NCBI RefSeq assembly: GCF_017431965.1
Contig: NZ_JAFRKB010000039.1
Location: forward strand, 86,449-150,448
Source: Methanobrevibacter sp.
GTDB taxonomy: Archaea > Methanobacteriota > Methanobacteria > Methanobacteriales > Methanobacteriaceae
Length of the DNA stretch: 64,000 nt
Reading direction: 5' to 3'
Of this stretch, positions 38,100 to 47,349 are shown piece by piece. The notes below the pieces were generated by a model. The model worked only from the letters and a program-made list of their open reading frames with translations, made no database searches and was not told where the DNA came from. The first letter of the stretch is position 1. Each line of letters begins with the position of its first letter. A program made the translations under genes and the position numbers.

Positions 38100-39287
38100 A
38101 TGTTGGTAAATGCGGATTTTCATGTTCACAGCTGTTTTTCATCAGCATCATCAAAAGACATGCTGATTGAAAATATGGCTCCGAAATCTAAATTGAAAGG
38201 TTTGCAGCTTTTAGGCACTGGCGATGCGTTTCATCCTGGATGGCTTGATATAATAGAGGAAAGCACGGAATATTCAGGGGATGGAATTTATACTTCAGGG
38301 GATATGGATTTTGTCTTGACAACTGAAGTTGAAGGAAAAAACAGAGTTCACCATTTAATCATAATTCCAAACATTGAAGCTGCCCGGGAATTATCGGACA
38401 AGCTGATATCAAAAAATAAAAATGTTGATGGAAGGCCCAGAACAGCTTATACCGGTGCAGAGCTTTTGGAATTGGTCAGGCAGTATGACTGTTTGATTGG
38501 TCCGGCACATGCATTCACTCCATGGACTGGGATGTATAAGTCATATGACAGCATCTATGAATGTTATGATAAAAAACCTGACTTCGTTGAGTTGGGACTG
38601 TCTGCAGATACTTTCATGGCCGATACCGTTAGTGAACTTAAGGATTTCCCGTTCTTATCAAATTCGGATGCACATTCCCCATGGCCACATAGGTTGGGTA
38701 GGGAGTTTAATGCAATGGAGCTTGAAGATATTTCATTCACTTCAATAAAAAATGCAATAAAACACAGGAAAATCAAGGCAAATTATGGTCTGATACCAAA
38801 CCTTGGAAAATACCACATGACTGCATGTACCAAATGCTTTAAAATTGTTGATCCTGCAAGTGCTCGTGAAAACAAGATGAGGTGCAGCTGTGGTGGAATT
38901 ATTAAAAAGGGAGTTGACTATAGAATATCCGAAATCGCAGACTATAGTGAACCTAAACATCCGGATTTCAGGCCTGATTATATTCATTTAATGCCTCTTG
39001 CAGAACTGATTTCTACGGTTTATGACAAGGGAGTTACAACAAAGACAGTTCAGGGCAAATGGCAGAAATTGATTGACAGTTTTCAGACTGAAATAGATGT
39101 TTTAATTAATGTTTCTTTAGATGAAATCGAAAAGGTTGATTCAAACATTGCTCCTGCCATTAAAGGATTTAGAGAGAAGTCCATTGATGTTATTCCTGGT
39201 GGTGGGGGTCAATATGGTCAGATTTTATTAAATAAAGAAGTTAAAAAAAGAAAAGTAGCTAAAATAACTACTTTGGATAATTTTTAA
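38100..39287 (+). CDS. Endonuclease Q (TIGR00375), deaminated-base repair
   Basis: 395 aa. PHP domain with metal ligands in ADFHVHSCFSSASS, LLGTGDAFHPGW, LIGPAHAFTPWTG and FLSNSDAHSPWPHRLG; a zinc-finger motif CTKCF...MRCSCGG at about residues 241-262; C-terminal helix-hairpin region ending in basic KKRKVAKI. EndoQ of Thermococcales nicks 5' of uracil, hypoxanthine and AP sites and interacts with PCNA; PCNA is encoded 4 kb upstream in this block. The stop is 3 nt from the 3' end of a convergent tRNA. Confidence 0.88.
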   Translation: MLVNADFHVHSCFSSASSKDMLIENMAPKSKLKGLQLLGTGDAFHPGWLDIIEESTEYSGDGIYTSGDMDFVLTTEVEGKNRVHHLIIIPNIEAARELSDKLISKNKNVDGRPRTAYTGAELLELVRQYDCLIGPAHAFTPWTGMYKSYDSIYECYDKKPDFVELGLSADTFMADTVSELKDFPFLSNSDAHSPWPHRLGREFNAMELEDISFTSIKNAIKHRKIKANYGLIPNLGKYHMTACTKCFKIVDPASARENKMRCSCGGIIKKGVDYRISEIADYSEPKHPDFRPDYIHLMPLAELISTVYDKGVTTKTVQGKWQKLIDSFQTEIDVLINVSLDEIEKVDSNIAPAIKGFREKSIDVIPGGGGQYGQILLNKEVKKRKVAKITTLDNF

Positions 39288-39290
39288 AAA

Positions 39291-39364
39291 CGGACTTGGA
39301 GGGATTTGAACCCTCGATCTTAAGATTAGGAGTCTTACGCCCTTCCAGACTAGGCTACAAGCCC
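39291..39364 (-). tRNA. tRNA-Arg (anticodon CCT)
   Basis: Acceptor GGGCTTG/CAAGTCC (one G-U), discriminator G, anticodon stem TAAGA/TCTTA around CTCCTAA, T arm GAGGG-TTCAAAT-CCCTC. Reads AGG. Lies 55 nt after tRNA-Arg(TCT), probably on the same transcript. No intron or encoded CCA. Confidence 0.94.
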
Positions 39365-39419
39365 AAAAACATTTAATTAAAATTATTTGAAACTATTTTA
39401 AAAAAAGTAAATCAAAGAG

Positions 39420-39493
39420 CGGACCCGCCGGGATTTGAACCCGGGGTCTTCGGATTAGAAGTCCGACGCCCTATCCAGCTAGGCTACGGGCCC
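39420..39493 (-). tRNA. tRNA-Arg (anticodon TCT)
   Basis: Acceptor GGGCCCG/CGGGTCC, discriminator G, anticodon stem TCGGA/TCCGA around CTTCTAA, T arm CCGGG-TTCAAAT-CCCGG. Reads AGA/AGG. A TATATATA-rich element upstream (about 39527-39541 on this strand) is the likely promoter. Confidence 0.95.
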
Positions 39494-39584
39494 TTTAATA
39501 TAACAATAATAATTCTATTTTTTTTATTATATATATTTATCTATATTTCATACAAAAAATAAAAAAGCATAAAAAATAAATTTT

Positions 39585-40064
39585 TTATACTCTTTCAGTC
39601 ATGCCTGTTGCATCAACAACGCCTATACCATCAACAACATTCCCCTCGGAATCATAAATTCTAAAAATCCACATTCCATCAGAAAATCCTTGATATACCG
39701 CATATGCTCCTTCTACTTGAATAGCACTATTTGCAATACTTGTTGCTTCAGAATAACTTAAACGTGTATTTGATCCTGATCCGCCACCACCAGAACCACT
39801 TCCAGACCCTCCGGAGCCACTTCCAGATCCACCAGAACCAGTTCCACTACCTCCACTACTGGTAGTAGTAGTAGCAACAGATGATCCGCTTCCAGTTTTT
39901 GCAGTGGAATTATTGCCGAGTCCATGTCCGGATGAATCACCACCGGCCATACTGGATAAATCGGAGAATATAGGATTATTACTATTGGTTAGTCCATAAG
40001 CCGCAACGGCTGCCGCAATACATAATACGATAATTATAGAAATTATTATGTTTTCTTTATCCAA
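39585..40064 (-). CDS. Membrane-anchored protein with Gly-Ser linker and PepSY-like domain
   Basis: 159 aa, TTG start with GGAGGG upstream. Residues 6-24 are a membrane anchor (IIISIIIVLCIAAAVAA). Residues about 50-98 are Ser/Thr/Gly only, dominated by GSGGSG repeats. The last 60 residues form a small domain (SYSEATSIANSAIQVEG, MWIFRIYDSEGNVVDGIGV) with PepSY-like alpha/beta pattern. Topology suggests the C-terminal domain is displayed outside on a flexible spacer. The pairing of spacer and PepSY-like domain suggests protease or ligand modulation at the cell surface, not demonstrated. Confidence 0.7.
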   Translation of the reverse strand: MDKENIIISIIIVLCIAAAVAAYGLTNSNNPIFSDLSSMAGGDSSGHGLGNNSTAKTGSGSSVATTTTSSGGSGTGSGGSGSGSGGSGSGSGGGGSGSNTRLSYSEATSIANSAIQVEGAYAVYQGFSDGMWIFRIYDSEGNVVDGIGVVDATGMTERV

Positions 40065-40164
40065 TATTATCCCTCCGTATATTTTTAATTTAATATTTTA
40101 GATACTATGAATAAATAAGTTTTTTATATTTAATATATATTTCTATCAATATTTTTGGGATTAA

Positions 40165-40172
40165 TTTATAAG
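40165..40172 (+). promoter_or_regulatory. TATA box of the frh operon
   Basis: TTTATAAG 58 nt before the end of the FrhA ribosome site; predicted start near 40195, leaving a leader of about 35 nt before TTG 40231. Confidence 0.45.
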
Positions 40173-40230
40173 TATGTTAGGATAAATAGTATAATGTTAG
40201 TTTCTAAGTTTTAAAATTGAGGTGACAAAT

Positions 40231-41445
40231 TTGAAAGATAGAGTAGTTATATCCCCTACAACTCGTCAAGAAGGCCATGCCGAACTCGTCATGGAAGTTG
40301 ATGATGAAGGGATTGTTACAAAAGGGATGTATTTAAGTATAACTCCTGTTAGGGGTTTAGAAAAGATGGTTCTTAACAAAGCTCCTGAAACAGCACCTGT
40401 TTTATGTCAAAGAATTTGTGGAGTATGTCCAATTCCACACACCTTAGCTTCTGCTGAAGCAATGGACATGGCATTAGGAATTGAAATTCCTGAAGCAGGT
40501 AAATTGTTAAGAAAAGCTGTCGCAGCAGCACATGGTATTAACAGTGCAGCAATTCACCACTTCTTAGTTGCACCTGACGTTGTCCCTGAGGACAAATTCG
40601 TAGATGCAGTTAACAGTGTCAGTGAAGTAAGAAAAACTGTTCAATACGTTGTAGACATGATTGCTGGAGAAGGTATTCACCCATCCGATATCAGAGTTGG
40701 AGGAATGGCAAGAAACATTACACCATTCACCAAAGAAAGATTAATGGAAAGAATGACAGCATTCAAACCAAAACTCGAAGCACACGTTGAATTCATCAAA
40801 AACTGTGTACTCGAAGCTGGTTTACCTGCTGATTTAGGTGTAGTTAACCAACCATTAATGGCAACCGATGCAACTTATGGTACCAACGATTTCGATATGG
40901 ACAAATTCTCTGAATGTTTACCTGAAGCATGGTATGATGACCCAGAAATCGGTAAAAAAGCATGCTCAGTAATTCCTTTATGGGAAGGCACCAATGTTGA
41001 AACTGGTCCTAGAGCAAGAATGGAAAAATTCGCAGGATTCAAAGACAAAGGTGTAGTAGCTCAACACGTTGCACGTGCAGACGAAATGTTGAAAAACTAT
41101 GACGCTTGTATTGAAGCATTAGATGCAATTGATCCTGCAGCACCTGCAAACGTATCATACGATAAAAGAGGAACTGGTGAACTTGGATTCGGTGTTATCG
41201 AAGGTCCTAGAGGAACTGATGTACACATGGCACAAGTTGTGGAAGGAAAAACCAAATTCTACTCTGCAATTGTACCAACAACCTGGAACATTCCAACCAT
41301 GGGTCCTGCAACTGAAGGATTCCACCATGAGTTAGGTCCACATGTAATCAGAGCTTACGATCCATGTTTATCCTGTGCTACTCATGTAATGGTAGTTGAC
41401 GATGAAGATAAATCCATTCTCAAAAATGAAATGGTGAGAATCTAG
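40231..41445 (+). CDS. frhA: F420-reducing hydrogenase large subunit
   Basis: 404 aa from TTG 40231, 6 nt after GGTG of GAGGTGAC; the in-frame GTG 40222 belongs to the ribosome site. NiFe ligands: RICGVCP (Cys63/Cys66) and DPCLSC (Cys379/Cys382), so a Cys, not selenocysteine, enzyme. The mature C-terminus is expected after a His in SCATH-type motif, with the tail removed by FrhD. Reduces coenzyme F420 with H2 for methanogenesis. Codon use is highly biased, fitting abundant expression. First gene of frhADGB. Confidence 0.96.
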   Translation: MKDRVVISPTTRQEGHAELVMEVDDEGIVTKGMYLSITPVRGLEKMVLNKAPETAPVLCQRICGVCPIPHTLASAEAMDMALGIEIPEAGKLLRKAVAAAHGINSAAIHHFLVAPDVVPEDKFVDAVNSVSEVRKTVQYVVDMIAGEGIHPSDIRVGGMARNITPFTKERLMERMTAFKPKLEAHVEFIKNCVLEAGLPADLGVVNQPLMATDATYGTNDFDMDKFSECLPEAWYDDPEIGKKACSVIPLWEGTNVETGPRARMEKFAGFKDKGVVAQHVARADEMLKNYDACIEALDAIDPAAPANVSYDKRGTGELGFGVIEGPRGTDVHMAQVVEGKTKFYSAIVPTTWNIPTMGPATEGFHHELGPHVIRAYDPCLSCATHVMVVDDEDKSILKNEMVRI

Positions 41446-41465
41446 GTATTTGGGAGGATTTATTA

Positions 41466-42035
41466 ATGCCTTATGATTCGGATATAATTGTTATTGGATG
41501 CGGGAATGTATTATTCAAAGATGATGGATACGGTCCTATAGTTATTAATATCTTACAGAAAGTTCTTAATGACAAACAAGACTATTATGATCCGGCAGTT
41601 ACTGACTTTGTAGATAATGAATTTGATAAGGAAATTTTAAAACAGATTGAGGAAAGTGTTGAAGGCATAACATTGCCTGAAGGCGTTCAGTTTGTTGACG
41701 GCGGAACAGCAGCTCCAACCAATTTCTTCCCGTTATATACTGACTATGACTGGAAAAAACTTATCGTTGTTGATGTTGTTGAATTCAATGCTGAGCCTGG
41801 AACTGTGGATATCTTTGATCCAAGTGTTATGCAACAAGGAAAATATGACAATCCTCATGGAATGACAGTCGAGGATCCTCTTCGCGAAATTTCTGAAAAA
41901 TGTGAAGTCGTAATTGTTGGGTGCAAACCTGCAGAAATACCAACTCCGGACATTGATATGGGTTTAACAGAACCTGTAGAAAGGGCGATTCCAAAAACTA
42001 TAGATATTATATTAAAAGAAATCGGGGTAAAATAA
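41466..42035 (+). CDS. frhD: F420 hydrogenase maturation endopeptidase
   Basis: 189 aa HybD-like protease. [19 protein letters not shown] carries the first metal Asp/Glu position, FVDGGTAAP the second, and VGCKPAEIP is near the C-terminus. It removes the FrhA C-terminal peptide after Ni insertion. GGGAGG ribosome site; TAATG coupling to frhG. Codon use is less biased than frhA/G/B, as expected for a maturation factor. Confidence 0.93.
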   Translation: MPYDSDIIVIGCGNVLFKDDGYGPIVINILQKVLNDKQDYYDPAVTDFVDNEFDKEILKQIEESVEGITLPEGVQFVDGGTAAPTNFFPLYTDYDWKKLIVVDVVEFNAEPGTVDIFDPSVMQQGKYDNPHGMTVEDPLREISEKCEVVIVGCKPAEIPTPDIDMGLTEPVERAIPKTIDIILKEIGVK

Positions 42036-42874
42036 TGTTTGATAAATTGAAAAAAGCTTTTGGCGGTTCATCAGAACCAGAAGCACCAAAAGTAGAAGAA
42101 AAAGTCGAAGCTGCTGCTCCTGAAACCCAAGCACCAGAAGCACCAAAAGCTGCTTCATCAAAACCACGTGTTGGTTACATACACTTAAGTGGTTGTACTG
42201 GAGACGCAATGTCTTTAACTGAAAATTATGACATTTTATCTACTGTTTTAACTGATATGATTGATATTGTATATGGACAAACTTTAGTAGATAAATGGAT
42301 TCACGGTACTTATGCTGAAGAAATGCCAGAAATGGATTTATGTTTAATTGAAGGTTCTGTATGTTTACAAGATGAACACAGTTTACACGAAATTCAAGAA
42401 GCAAGGAAAAAATCCACATACATTGCAGCATTCGGTTCCTGTGCAATGACCGGTTGTTTCACCACTTTCGCTCGTGGTGGTCAACAAGCACAACCTAAAC
42501 ACGAATCTTTCGTACCTGTAAGCTCATTAGTTAAAGTAGACTTAGCACTTCCTGGTTGTCCTGTTGCTCCTGAAATGATTGCAAAAACTGTTGTAGCATT
42601 ATGCAACGGAGACATGGAATACTTACAACCTGCTTTAGATAAAGCTGCATGTGACAAAGGTTGTGGATGTGATGTATTAACCGGTATTATCCGTAACGGA
42701 TTATGTTCCGGTTGTGGAACTTGTGCTCTAGCTTGTCCAACAAGAGCTATGGGCTTTTCTGAAGGTAGACCTAGCTGTGACAGAGACAGATGTATTAAAT
42801 GTGGAACTTGTTACACAATGTGTCCAAGAGCTTGGTTACCTGTAAGTAGAATTAAAGAGGACACAGGACTTTAG
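42035..42874 (+). CDS. frhG: F420-reducing hydrogenase small (FeS) subunit
   Basis: 279 aa. After a 45-residue Ala/Glu/Pro-rich N-terminal extension comes the NiFe small-subunit domain ([53 protein letters not shown]) and two C-terminal [4Fe-4S] ferredoxin motifs ([24 protein letters not shown]). Passes electrons from FrhA to FrhB flavin. The extension is low complexity and may be a Methanobacteriales trait. Confidence 0.95.
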   Translation: MFDKLKKAFGGSSEPEAPKVEEKVEAAAPETQAPEAPKAASSKPRVGYIHLSGCTGDAMSLTENYDILSTVLTDMIDIVYGQTLVDKWIHGTYAEEMPEMDLCLIEGSVCLQDEHSLHEIQEARKKSTYIAAFGSCAMTGCFTTFARGGQQAQPKHESFVPVSSLVKVDLALPGCPVAPEMIAKTVVALCNGDMEYLQPALDKAACDKGCGCDVLTGIIRNGLCSGCGTCALACPTRAMGFSEGRPSCDRDRCIKCGTCYTMCPRAWLPVSRIKEDTGL

Positions 42875-42885
42875 GAGGAATGGAT

Positions 42886-43737
42886 ATGGTATTAGGTACT
42901 TATAAAGAAGCACTCTCTGCTAGATCTACAGAACAAAAAATTCTAGATGTATCACAAGACGGAGGAATTGTTTCAGCATTACTCTGCTACGCACTCGATG
43001 AAGGAATCATTGAAGGTGCAGTTGTAGCTGGAACTCCTGACGATGATTGGAGACCTATTCCTACTGTAGTAACTTCCTCTGATGAAGTTATTGCTGCAGC
43101 AGGAACCAAATATTCAATGTCCCCAACTTTATCCGCAATTAAAGAAGCAACACGTCAATACGGATTAGAAAAAGTTGGTATTGTAGCAACTCCATGTCAA
43201 GTTCAAGGTTTAAGAAAAGCACAAGCTTATCCATTCGCTAGATTTGTAGCTGATAAAATTAAATTAATTGTCGGTATCTACTGTATGGAAAACTTCCCTA
43301 TGGGCTCTCTTGATACCTTTGCTACTGCAAAATTAGGATTTGACAGTTTACAAGATGCAACAAAAATGGACATTGGTAAAGGAAAATTCTGGTTAACCAA
43401 AGATGGTGAAGACTCTGGTTTAGCTATCAAAGAAACCCACGGATATGAACAAGCAGGATGTAACATTTGTATGGACTATGTTGCTGAATGGGCAGATGTA
43501 TCCACCGGTTCAGTAGGATCCCCTGACGGTTGGTCCACTGTATTAACCAGAACCGACGATGGTGAAAGCGTATTTAAAGGCGCTGTCGAAGCTGGTTTAA
43601 TTGAAACAAAACCAATGGACGATGTAAAACCTGGTCTTCCTTTACTTGAAAAATTAGCTAAAGGTAAAAAAGACAAAAACGGTAAAGAAAGAGAGAAAAG
43701 AGCTAAAATGGGATTACCACTTCCTGTGGAATACTAA
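42886..43737 (+). CDS. frhB: F420-reducing hydrogenase F420-binding subunit
   Basis: 283 aa from ATG 42886 ([14 protein letters not shown]), 7 nt after AGGAGG; an ATG at 42880 is too close to the site. Contains [74 protein letters not shown] and GSVGSPDGW, the FrhB/FpoF flavin, F420 and FeS segments. Transfers hydride from FAD to F420. Last gene of the operon; poly-T tracts follow. Confidence 0.96.
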   Translation: MVLGTYKEALSARSTEQKILDVSQDGGIVSALLCYALDEGIIEGAVVAGTPDDDWRPIPTVVTSSDEVIAAAGTKYSMSPTLSAIKEATRQYGLEKVGIVATPCQVQGLRKAQAYPFARFVADKIKLIVGIYCMENFPMGSLDTFATAKLGFDSLQDATKMDIGKGKFWLTKDGEDSGLAIKETHGYEQAGCNICMDYVAEWADVSTGSVGSPDGWSTVLTRTDDGESVFKGAVEAGLIETKPMDDVKPGLPLLEKLAKGKKDKNGKEREKRAKMGLPLPVEY

Positions 43738-43810
43738 TCTCTCTTTCTTTTTTTCTTTTTTTTAAAATTAATTATTTTTTTGAGATTAGTATATTCTTGT
43801 TTTAAAATTA

Positions 43811-43839
43811 AAAAAATAGTTAGAAGAGAAATCTCTTCT
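43811..43839 (-). terminator. Hairpin terminator of map
   Basis: On the minus strand AGAAGAG/CTCTTCT (43822-43828 with 43833-43839) overlaps the map stop and is followed by a run of T opposite 43811-43816. The plus-strand poly-T at 43746-43766 serves frhB. Confidence 0.5.
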
Positions 43840-44755
43840 AGATAGTTGTAACGATACAACCTTCTTTTTCAACGATTACGGTATGTTCCTTTTGACTTAC
43901 AAAGCAGTCTTTCTTTTCCCTTAGTGGAGCATACGGATAAATTGCCATTGCATCTGCTAGCTGCTTTAAAGCCGTATTTCCACGCCTTTCACCAAATTTG
44001 TCTGTAATCCACCTTCCGGAAAATGGAACATAGGGGTTGTTTGTCTGTATATATTTCAACACTTTCTGTGTGCTTTTCATTCTGAATGGCTTATTGGCCA
44101 TATACGAATAGATGTAGTGGCCGGGAGCATCGTTTACAATGCCTTCCCCATTAGTTGCAAAGGGTTCAATCGCTATTGCCTGACCTTCTTCTAAAGTGTA
44201 TCCGTCGTGGTTATCGTAATTTGGAATTGAAATGCCTGCATGTAAATTATATTGCTCCAGACTGTGTCCGGTTAAGTTAAAGATAGGGTTTAGTTTGTAT
44301 TCTGATATTGCTTCATGAACTGCAGCGCCGACTTTTGATAATTCAACGCCTGCCCTGACTGTTGCGATTGCAGCTTCAAGGCCTGCCGCTGAGGCTTCGA
44401 CAATTTCCTCATGTAGATTAATCTCATCCTGTGTAAAATTTTCGGAAATGTTTCCGTTGGCTATTATTGTTACTGCGGAATCCGCAATATACCCATCAAC
44501 CATGGCGCCTAAGTCCAATTTCACCATATCTCCGGCATGGATTAGGGTTTCGTCATTTGCCGGTGATGTATAGTGTGCTGCAAATTCATTTAAGGAAACA
44601 TTACACGGAAATGCAATTTCAGCTCCTGTTTTTAGAATTTCACTTTCTACGTACTCCACCAAATCAATGACTAAAGTTCCGTCTTTAATCATTTTTGAAG
44701 CTTCACTGCGAATGTCTGAAACAATTTTCCCGGCTTTTATATAAGATTCAATCAT
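43838..44755 (-). CDS. map: Methionine aminopeptidase, type II
   Basis: 305 aa from ATG 44755 (TTG 44761 also in frame). Pita-bread fold with metal ligands: Asp pair in VKLDLGAMVDGYIADSAVT, His in LTGHSLEQYNLHAG, Glu in AIEPFATNGEG and the final Glu in VIVEKEGC-type end. The helical insertion of the archaeal/eukaryotic type II form is present (KQLADAMAIYP). Removes initiator Met from nascent proteins; alone on its strand. Confidence 0.95.
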   Translation of the reverse strand: MIESYIKAGKIVSDIRSEASKMIKDGTLVIDLVEYVESEILKTGAEIAFPCNVSLNEFAAHYTSPANDETLIHAGDMVKLDLGAMVDGYIADSAVTIIANGNISENFTQDEINLHEEIVEASAAGLEAAIATVRAGVELSKVGAAVHEAISEYKLNPIFNLTGHSLEQYNLHAGISIPNYDNHDGYTLEEGQAIAIEPFATNGEGIVNDAPGHYIYSYMANKPFRMKSTQKVLKYIQTNNPYVPFSGRWITDKFGERRGNTALKQLADAMAIYPYAPLREKKDCFVSQKEHTVIVEKEGCIVTTI

Positions 44756-44847
44756 AGTCAATTACCTTCACCATTAAATAATTAATTATATAATTGATAA
44801 AGTTTATATAATATTGTATTGTATTAACATGTTGGAGGTAAAATAAA

Positions 44848-45255
44848 ATGGATATTCCTACAATACCTGATCAAATATTCTTATTAATCGTTTTAATTAT
44901 TGTAGTATTTGTGCTTTTAATCATTGTTTTCCAATGGAGAAAAGTTGCAGAATCTAAAAATTCAATTTTAATACTTGAAAAGGAAATTGAACTTAAAAAG
45001 ATGTCCATGGTAGAAAAAGACATAGAATCTAAAAGATTAATGGATAATCCTATTCCATTGCCGCAGGATAAACAGGATAGCTTATCTGCAATAAGGCAAT
45101 CCACAACTGACGTAAGAAGTGAAGTCGGTTACTTGCACAGCGAAATCAATGAAAGGTTAGCTAGATTGGAAGCTCAAACCGAGCAAAAGAAATTGGAAAA
45201 AATGCTTAAGGAAATTGAAGCTAAAGAAGCTAAACTCAGTAAAATGGATAAATAG
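44848..45255 (+). CDS. Single-span membrane protein with coiled coil
   Basis: 135 aa. One N-terminal helix (about 9-29, IFLLIVLIIVVFVLLIIVF) then a charged tail, mostly heptad-type coiled coil (residues 30-65 and 85-135, ending MLKEIEAKEAKLSKMDK). GGAGGT site 7 nt before ATG. It is followed 8 nt later by a gene of the same architecture; the pair may form a heteromeric coiled coil at the membrane. No family recognised. Confidence 0.65.
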   Translation: MDIPTIPDQIFLLIVLIIVVFVLLIIVFQWRKVAESKNSILILEKEIELKKMSMVEKDIESKRLMDNPIPLPQDKQDSLSAIRQSTTDVRSEVGYLHSEINERLARLEAQTEQKKLEKMLKEIEAKEAKLSKMDK

Positions 45256-45263
45256 GTGTTATT

Positions 45264-45794
45264 ATGGAAGCTATTGAAGTTGTAGCTATTTTAATATTAA
45301 TTATAGCAATTATAATTTTAATATATTATTACCTATTGAACAGTCCTGAAACTGCAGATAAATTACGCAGTTTTGTACCAAAAACTGCTGATGCGCATTT
45401 GGATGAGGTATTAGGTAAAGACTCCAGTTATGCAGATTTATCTAAAGAAGAAATGCCGGTTGAAGGGGATGTTGATGAATCTGGTTCAATGAGCAAAAGA
45501 ATCAAGGTTAAACTCAGCGACATTGACATGTCCAGTTTAAACACTGACGCATTTTCTCACAAAATTGACGCATTTCTAGATGAAAAAAGCGATCAATTGA
45601 TTAAAGACTGGTCTTTGGCAACCACCAATGATTTGGAAGAGCTTGAATCCAAATTCAGCGAAACTACTAACCATGTTGACAGTTTGGAAAAATCTTTCGA
45701 TGAGTTTAAAAAATCATCCGAAGAGTTCCAGAAAGTTGCTGAAGAAAAATTGGAGGATTTAGATAAAAGAATTGAGACATTGGAAAATAAATAA
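45264..45794 (+). CDS. Single-span membrane protein with C-terminal coiled coil
   Basis: 176 aa. Membrane helix at about 6-28 (VVAILILIIAIIILIYYYLL), acidic middle (DADHLDE-like, MPVEGDVDESGSM), and a coiled coil from about residue 110 to the end (LEELESKFSETTNHVDSLE ... LEDLDKRIETLENK). AGGTG site 5 nt before ATG. Partner of the preceding gene by position and design. No known family; a role in envelope or chromosome tethering is only speculation. Confidence 0.65.
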   Translation: MEAIEVVAILILIIAIIILIYYYLLNSPETADKLRSFVPKTADAHLDEVLGKDSSYADLSKEEMPVEGDVDESGSMSKRIKVKLSDIDMSSLNTDAFSHKIDAFLDEKSDQLIKDWSLATTNDLEELESKFSETTNHVDSLEKSFDEFKKSSEEFQKVAEEKLEDLDKRIETLENK

Positions 45795-45840
45795 TTTTAT
45801 TTTCTTATTTTTTTCAATTTTAACTGGAAATATAGAAAAG

Positions 45841-45848
45841 TTTATATA
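45841..45848 (+). promoter_or_regulatory. TATA box for initiator tRNA and rnpB
   Basis: TTTATATA 51 nt before the tRNA; a second TATA-like ATTATAATA begins near 45863. No room for a separate rnpB promoter downstream. Confidence 0.5.
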
Positions 45849-45898
45849 TAATCTTTACTAAAATTATAATATAGTTTTATACTATTTTTTGTTTGTAT

Positions 45899-45973
<75 letters not shown>

Positions 45974-45981
45974 CTTTTAAT

Positions 45982-46288
45982 TAATATTTTCATGGCAAGT
46001 TAAAGACAGCTGCTGGTTTTTTTAAACTAAGGAAACTCCGCCCATCATACAGAACTATGGCGTTGAAAAACGTATACTGAGAGGTATGACTCTGGAGCAG
46101 AAACGACACGTCTTTTAATGGATGACAATGATAATTAATTGAGGACATTAAAAAGAATCGGTGAAACGGCCATTCCATAGGATGCAAGAGCAAAGGTGCC
46201 TATGACAACCTGTTTGAGGCAAGGTAGCACGCTAAGATGAATGCTGTTAAACAGAAGGTGGGTTACTCTTAACAGGCCATGAATATTA
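45982..46288 (+). ncRNA. rnpB: RNase P RNA
   Basis: About 307 nt archaeal type A RNA. Conserved elements in order: AAGGAAACTCCGCCCA (CR-I), GGTGAAACGGCC, AAGAGCAAAGGTGCC, and ACAGAAGGTGGGTTAC (CR-V). The ends pair as P1: TAATATT..CATGGC near 45982-45996 with GCCATGAATATTA at 46276-46288. The RNA with its proteins cleaves 5' leaders from pre-tRNAs. Ends estimated from P1. Its 3' end is duplicated at 48246. Confidence 0.93.
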
Positions 46289-46291
46289 ATT
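46244..46291 (+). repeat. Left copy of 48-bp direct repeat (3' end of rnpB)
   Basis: Covers CR-V, the 3' strand of P1 and the first bases downstream. Identical, base for base, to 48246-48293; weaker similarity (T run followed by AAAATCTT) extends beyond both copies. Confidence 0.9.
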
Positions 46292-46452
46292 TTTACTTTT
46301 TTTGGAAAATCTTATAATATTATTTTAATTACCAAATCAAAAAATATATCTATTTTGTGAACAATAATTAACATTGATTTTGGTTTATGGTGTTATTAAA
46401 AATTATTAATATTCATTTTTTTTTTAAAGATATGGGTTATGGAAGTGATTTA

Positions 46453-47349
46453 ATGCATATAATTGCTATTGAAAATTTCACTAAGGATTACGGTAATAAA
46501 AAGGGAGTATTTGACATATCATTTCACATTGAAAAAGGTGAAGTGTATGGATATTTGGGACCTAACGGAGCCGGAAAATCAACGACTTTAAGGCATTTGA
46601 TGGGTTTTAGCAAGCCTGATTGCGGAACATTATCAATAAATGATTTGGATTGCTGGAACGATAAAACCATTATCAAAAAAGACATTGGTTATTTGCCTGG
46701 TGAAATAGCATTGCCTGAGGACATGACTGGAATTGGATATTTGAAGTTGATTGATAAGCTCAGAAAGACCAATGATTTAAGTTATGCTAATGAGTTGATA
46801 GAATATTTTGAAATAGATTCCAGTATGAAAATTAAAAAAATGAGTAAAGGCATGAAGCAGAAAATTGCAATTATAATGGCTTTCATGCATGATCCGGATA
46901 TACTTCTTTTAGATGAGCCTACTAGTGGTCTTGATCCGTTAATGCAAGAAAAATTTATTAAATTGATTAATAGCGAAAAGCAAAAAGGCAAAACAATTAT
47001 TCTATCCTCCCACATCTTTGAGGAAATAAGTAAATTGTGCGATAGGGTCGGGATCATTAAAAAAGGTAAGTTAATTAAAGAAGTGGTAATGGAGGATTTA
47101 AAGCATTCGGAAAATAAAACGTATAAGATTGAATTTAAAAATGAGAATGATTTCACTAAAATAAAAGAAAAATATCCTAGTGCAAAACTTAAAACAACTG
47201 AAAAACAAGTTATTATTTCAATTACTGATAATGAAATTAATGACCTCATATCAGACTTATCTTCCTGCGACATACGCTTTCTTAAGGAAGAAAAACATAC
47301 TTTGGAGGAATATTTCATGAAATTTTATGAGGATGATGAAAATGTTTAG
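46453..47349 (+). CDS. ABC transporter ATP-binding protein
   Basis: 298 aa from ATG 46453, after GAAGTGATT. Walker A LGPNGAGKSTT, signature region MSKGMKQKIAI, Walker B DILLLDEPTSGLDP and the switch His (LSSHIFEE). C-terminal extension as in BcrA/DrrA-type exporters. Drives the permease encoded next, overlapping by 8 nt. The gene pair lies between the two copies of the rnpB 3' end, suggesting later arrival at the locus. Confidence 0.92.
   Translation: MHIIAIENFTKDYGNKKGVFDISFHIEKGEVYGYLGPNGAGKSTTLRHLMGFSKPDCGTLSINDLDCWNDKTIIKKDIGYLPGEIALPEDMTGIGYLKLIDKLRKTNDLSYANELIEYFEIDSSMKIKKMSKGMKQKIAIIMAFMHDPDILLLDEPTSGLDPLMQEKFIKLINSEKQKGKTIILSSHIFEEISKLCDRVGIIKKGKLIKEVVMEDLKHSENKTYKIEFKNENDFTKIKEKYPSAKLKTTEKQVIISITDNEINDLISDLSSCDIRFLKEEKHTLEEYFMKFYEDDENV

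Noticed and set aside
46405..46416. Inverted 12-nt copy of the rnpB end (ATTAATATTCAT)
   Set aside because: AT-only except one base; expected by chance in this sequence.
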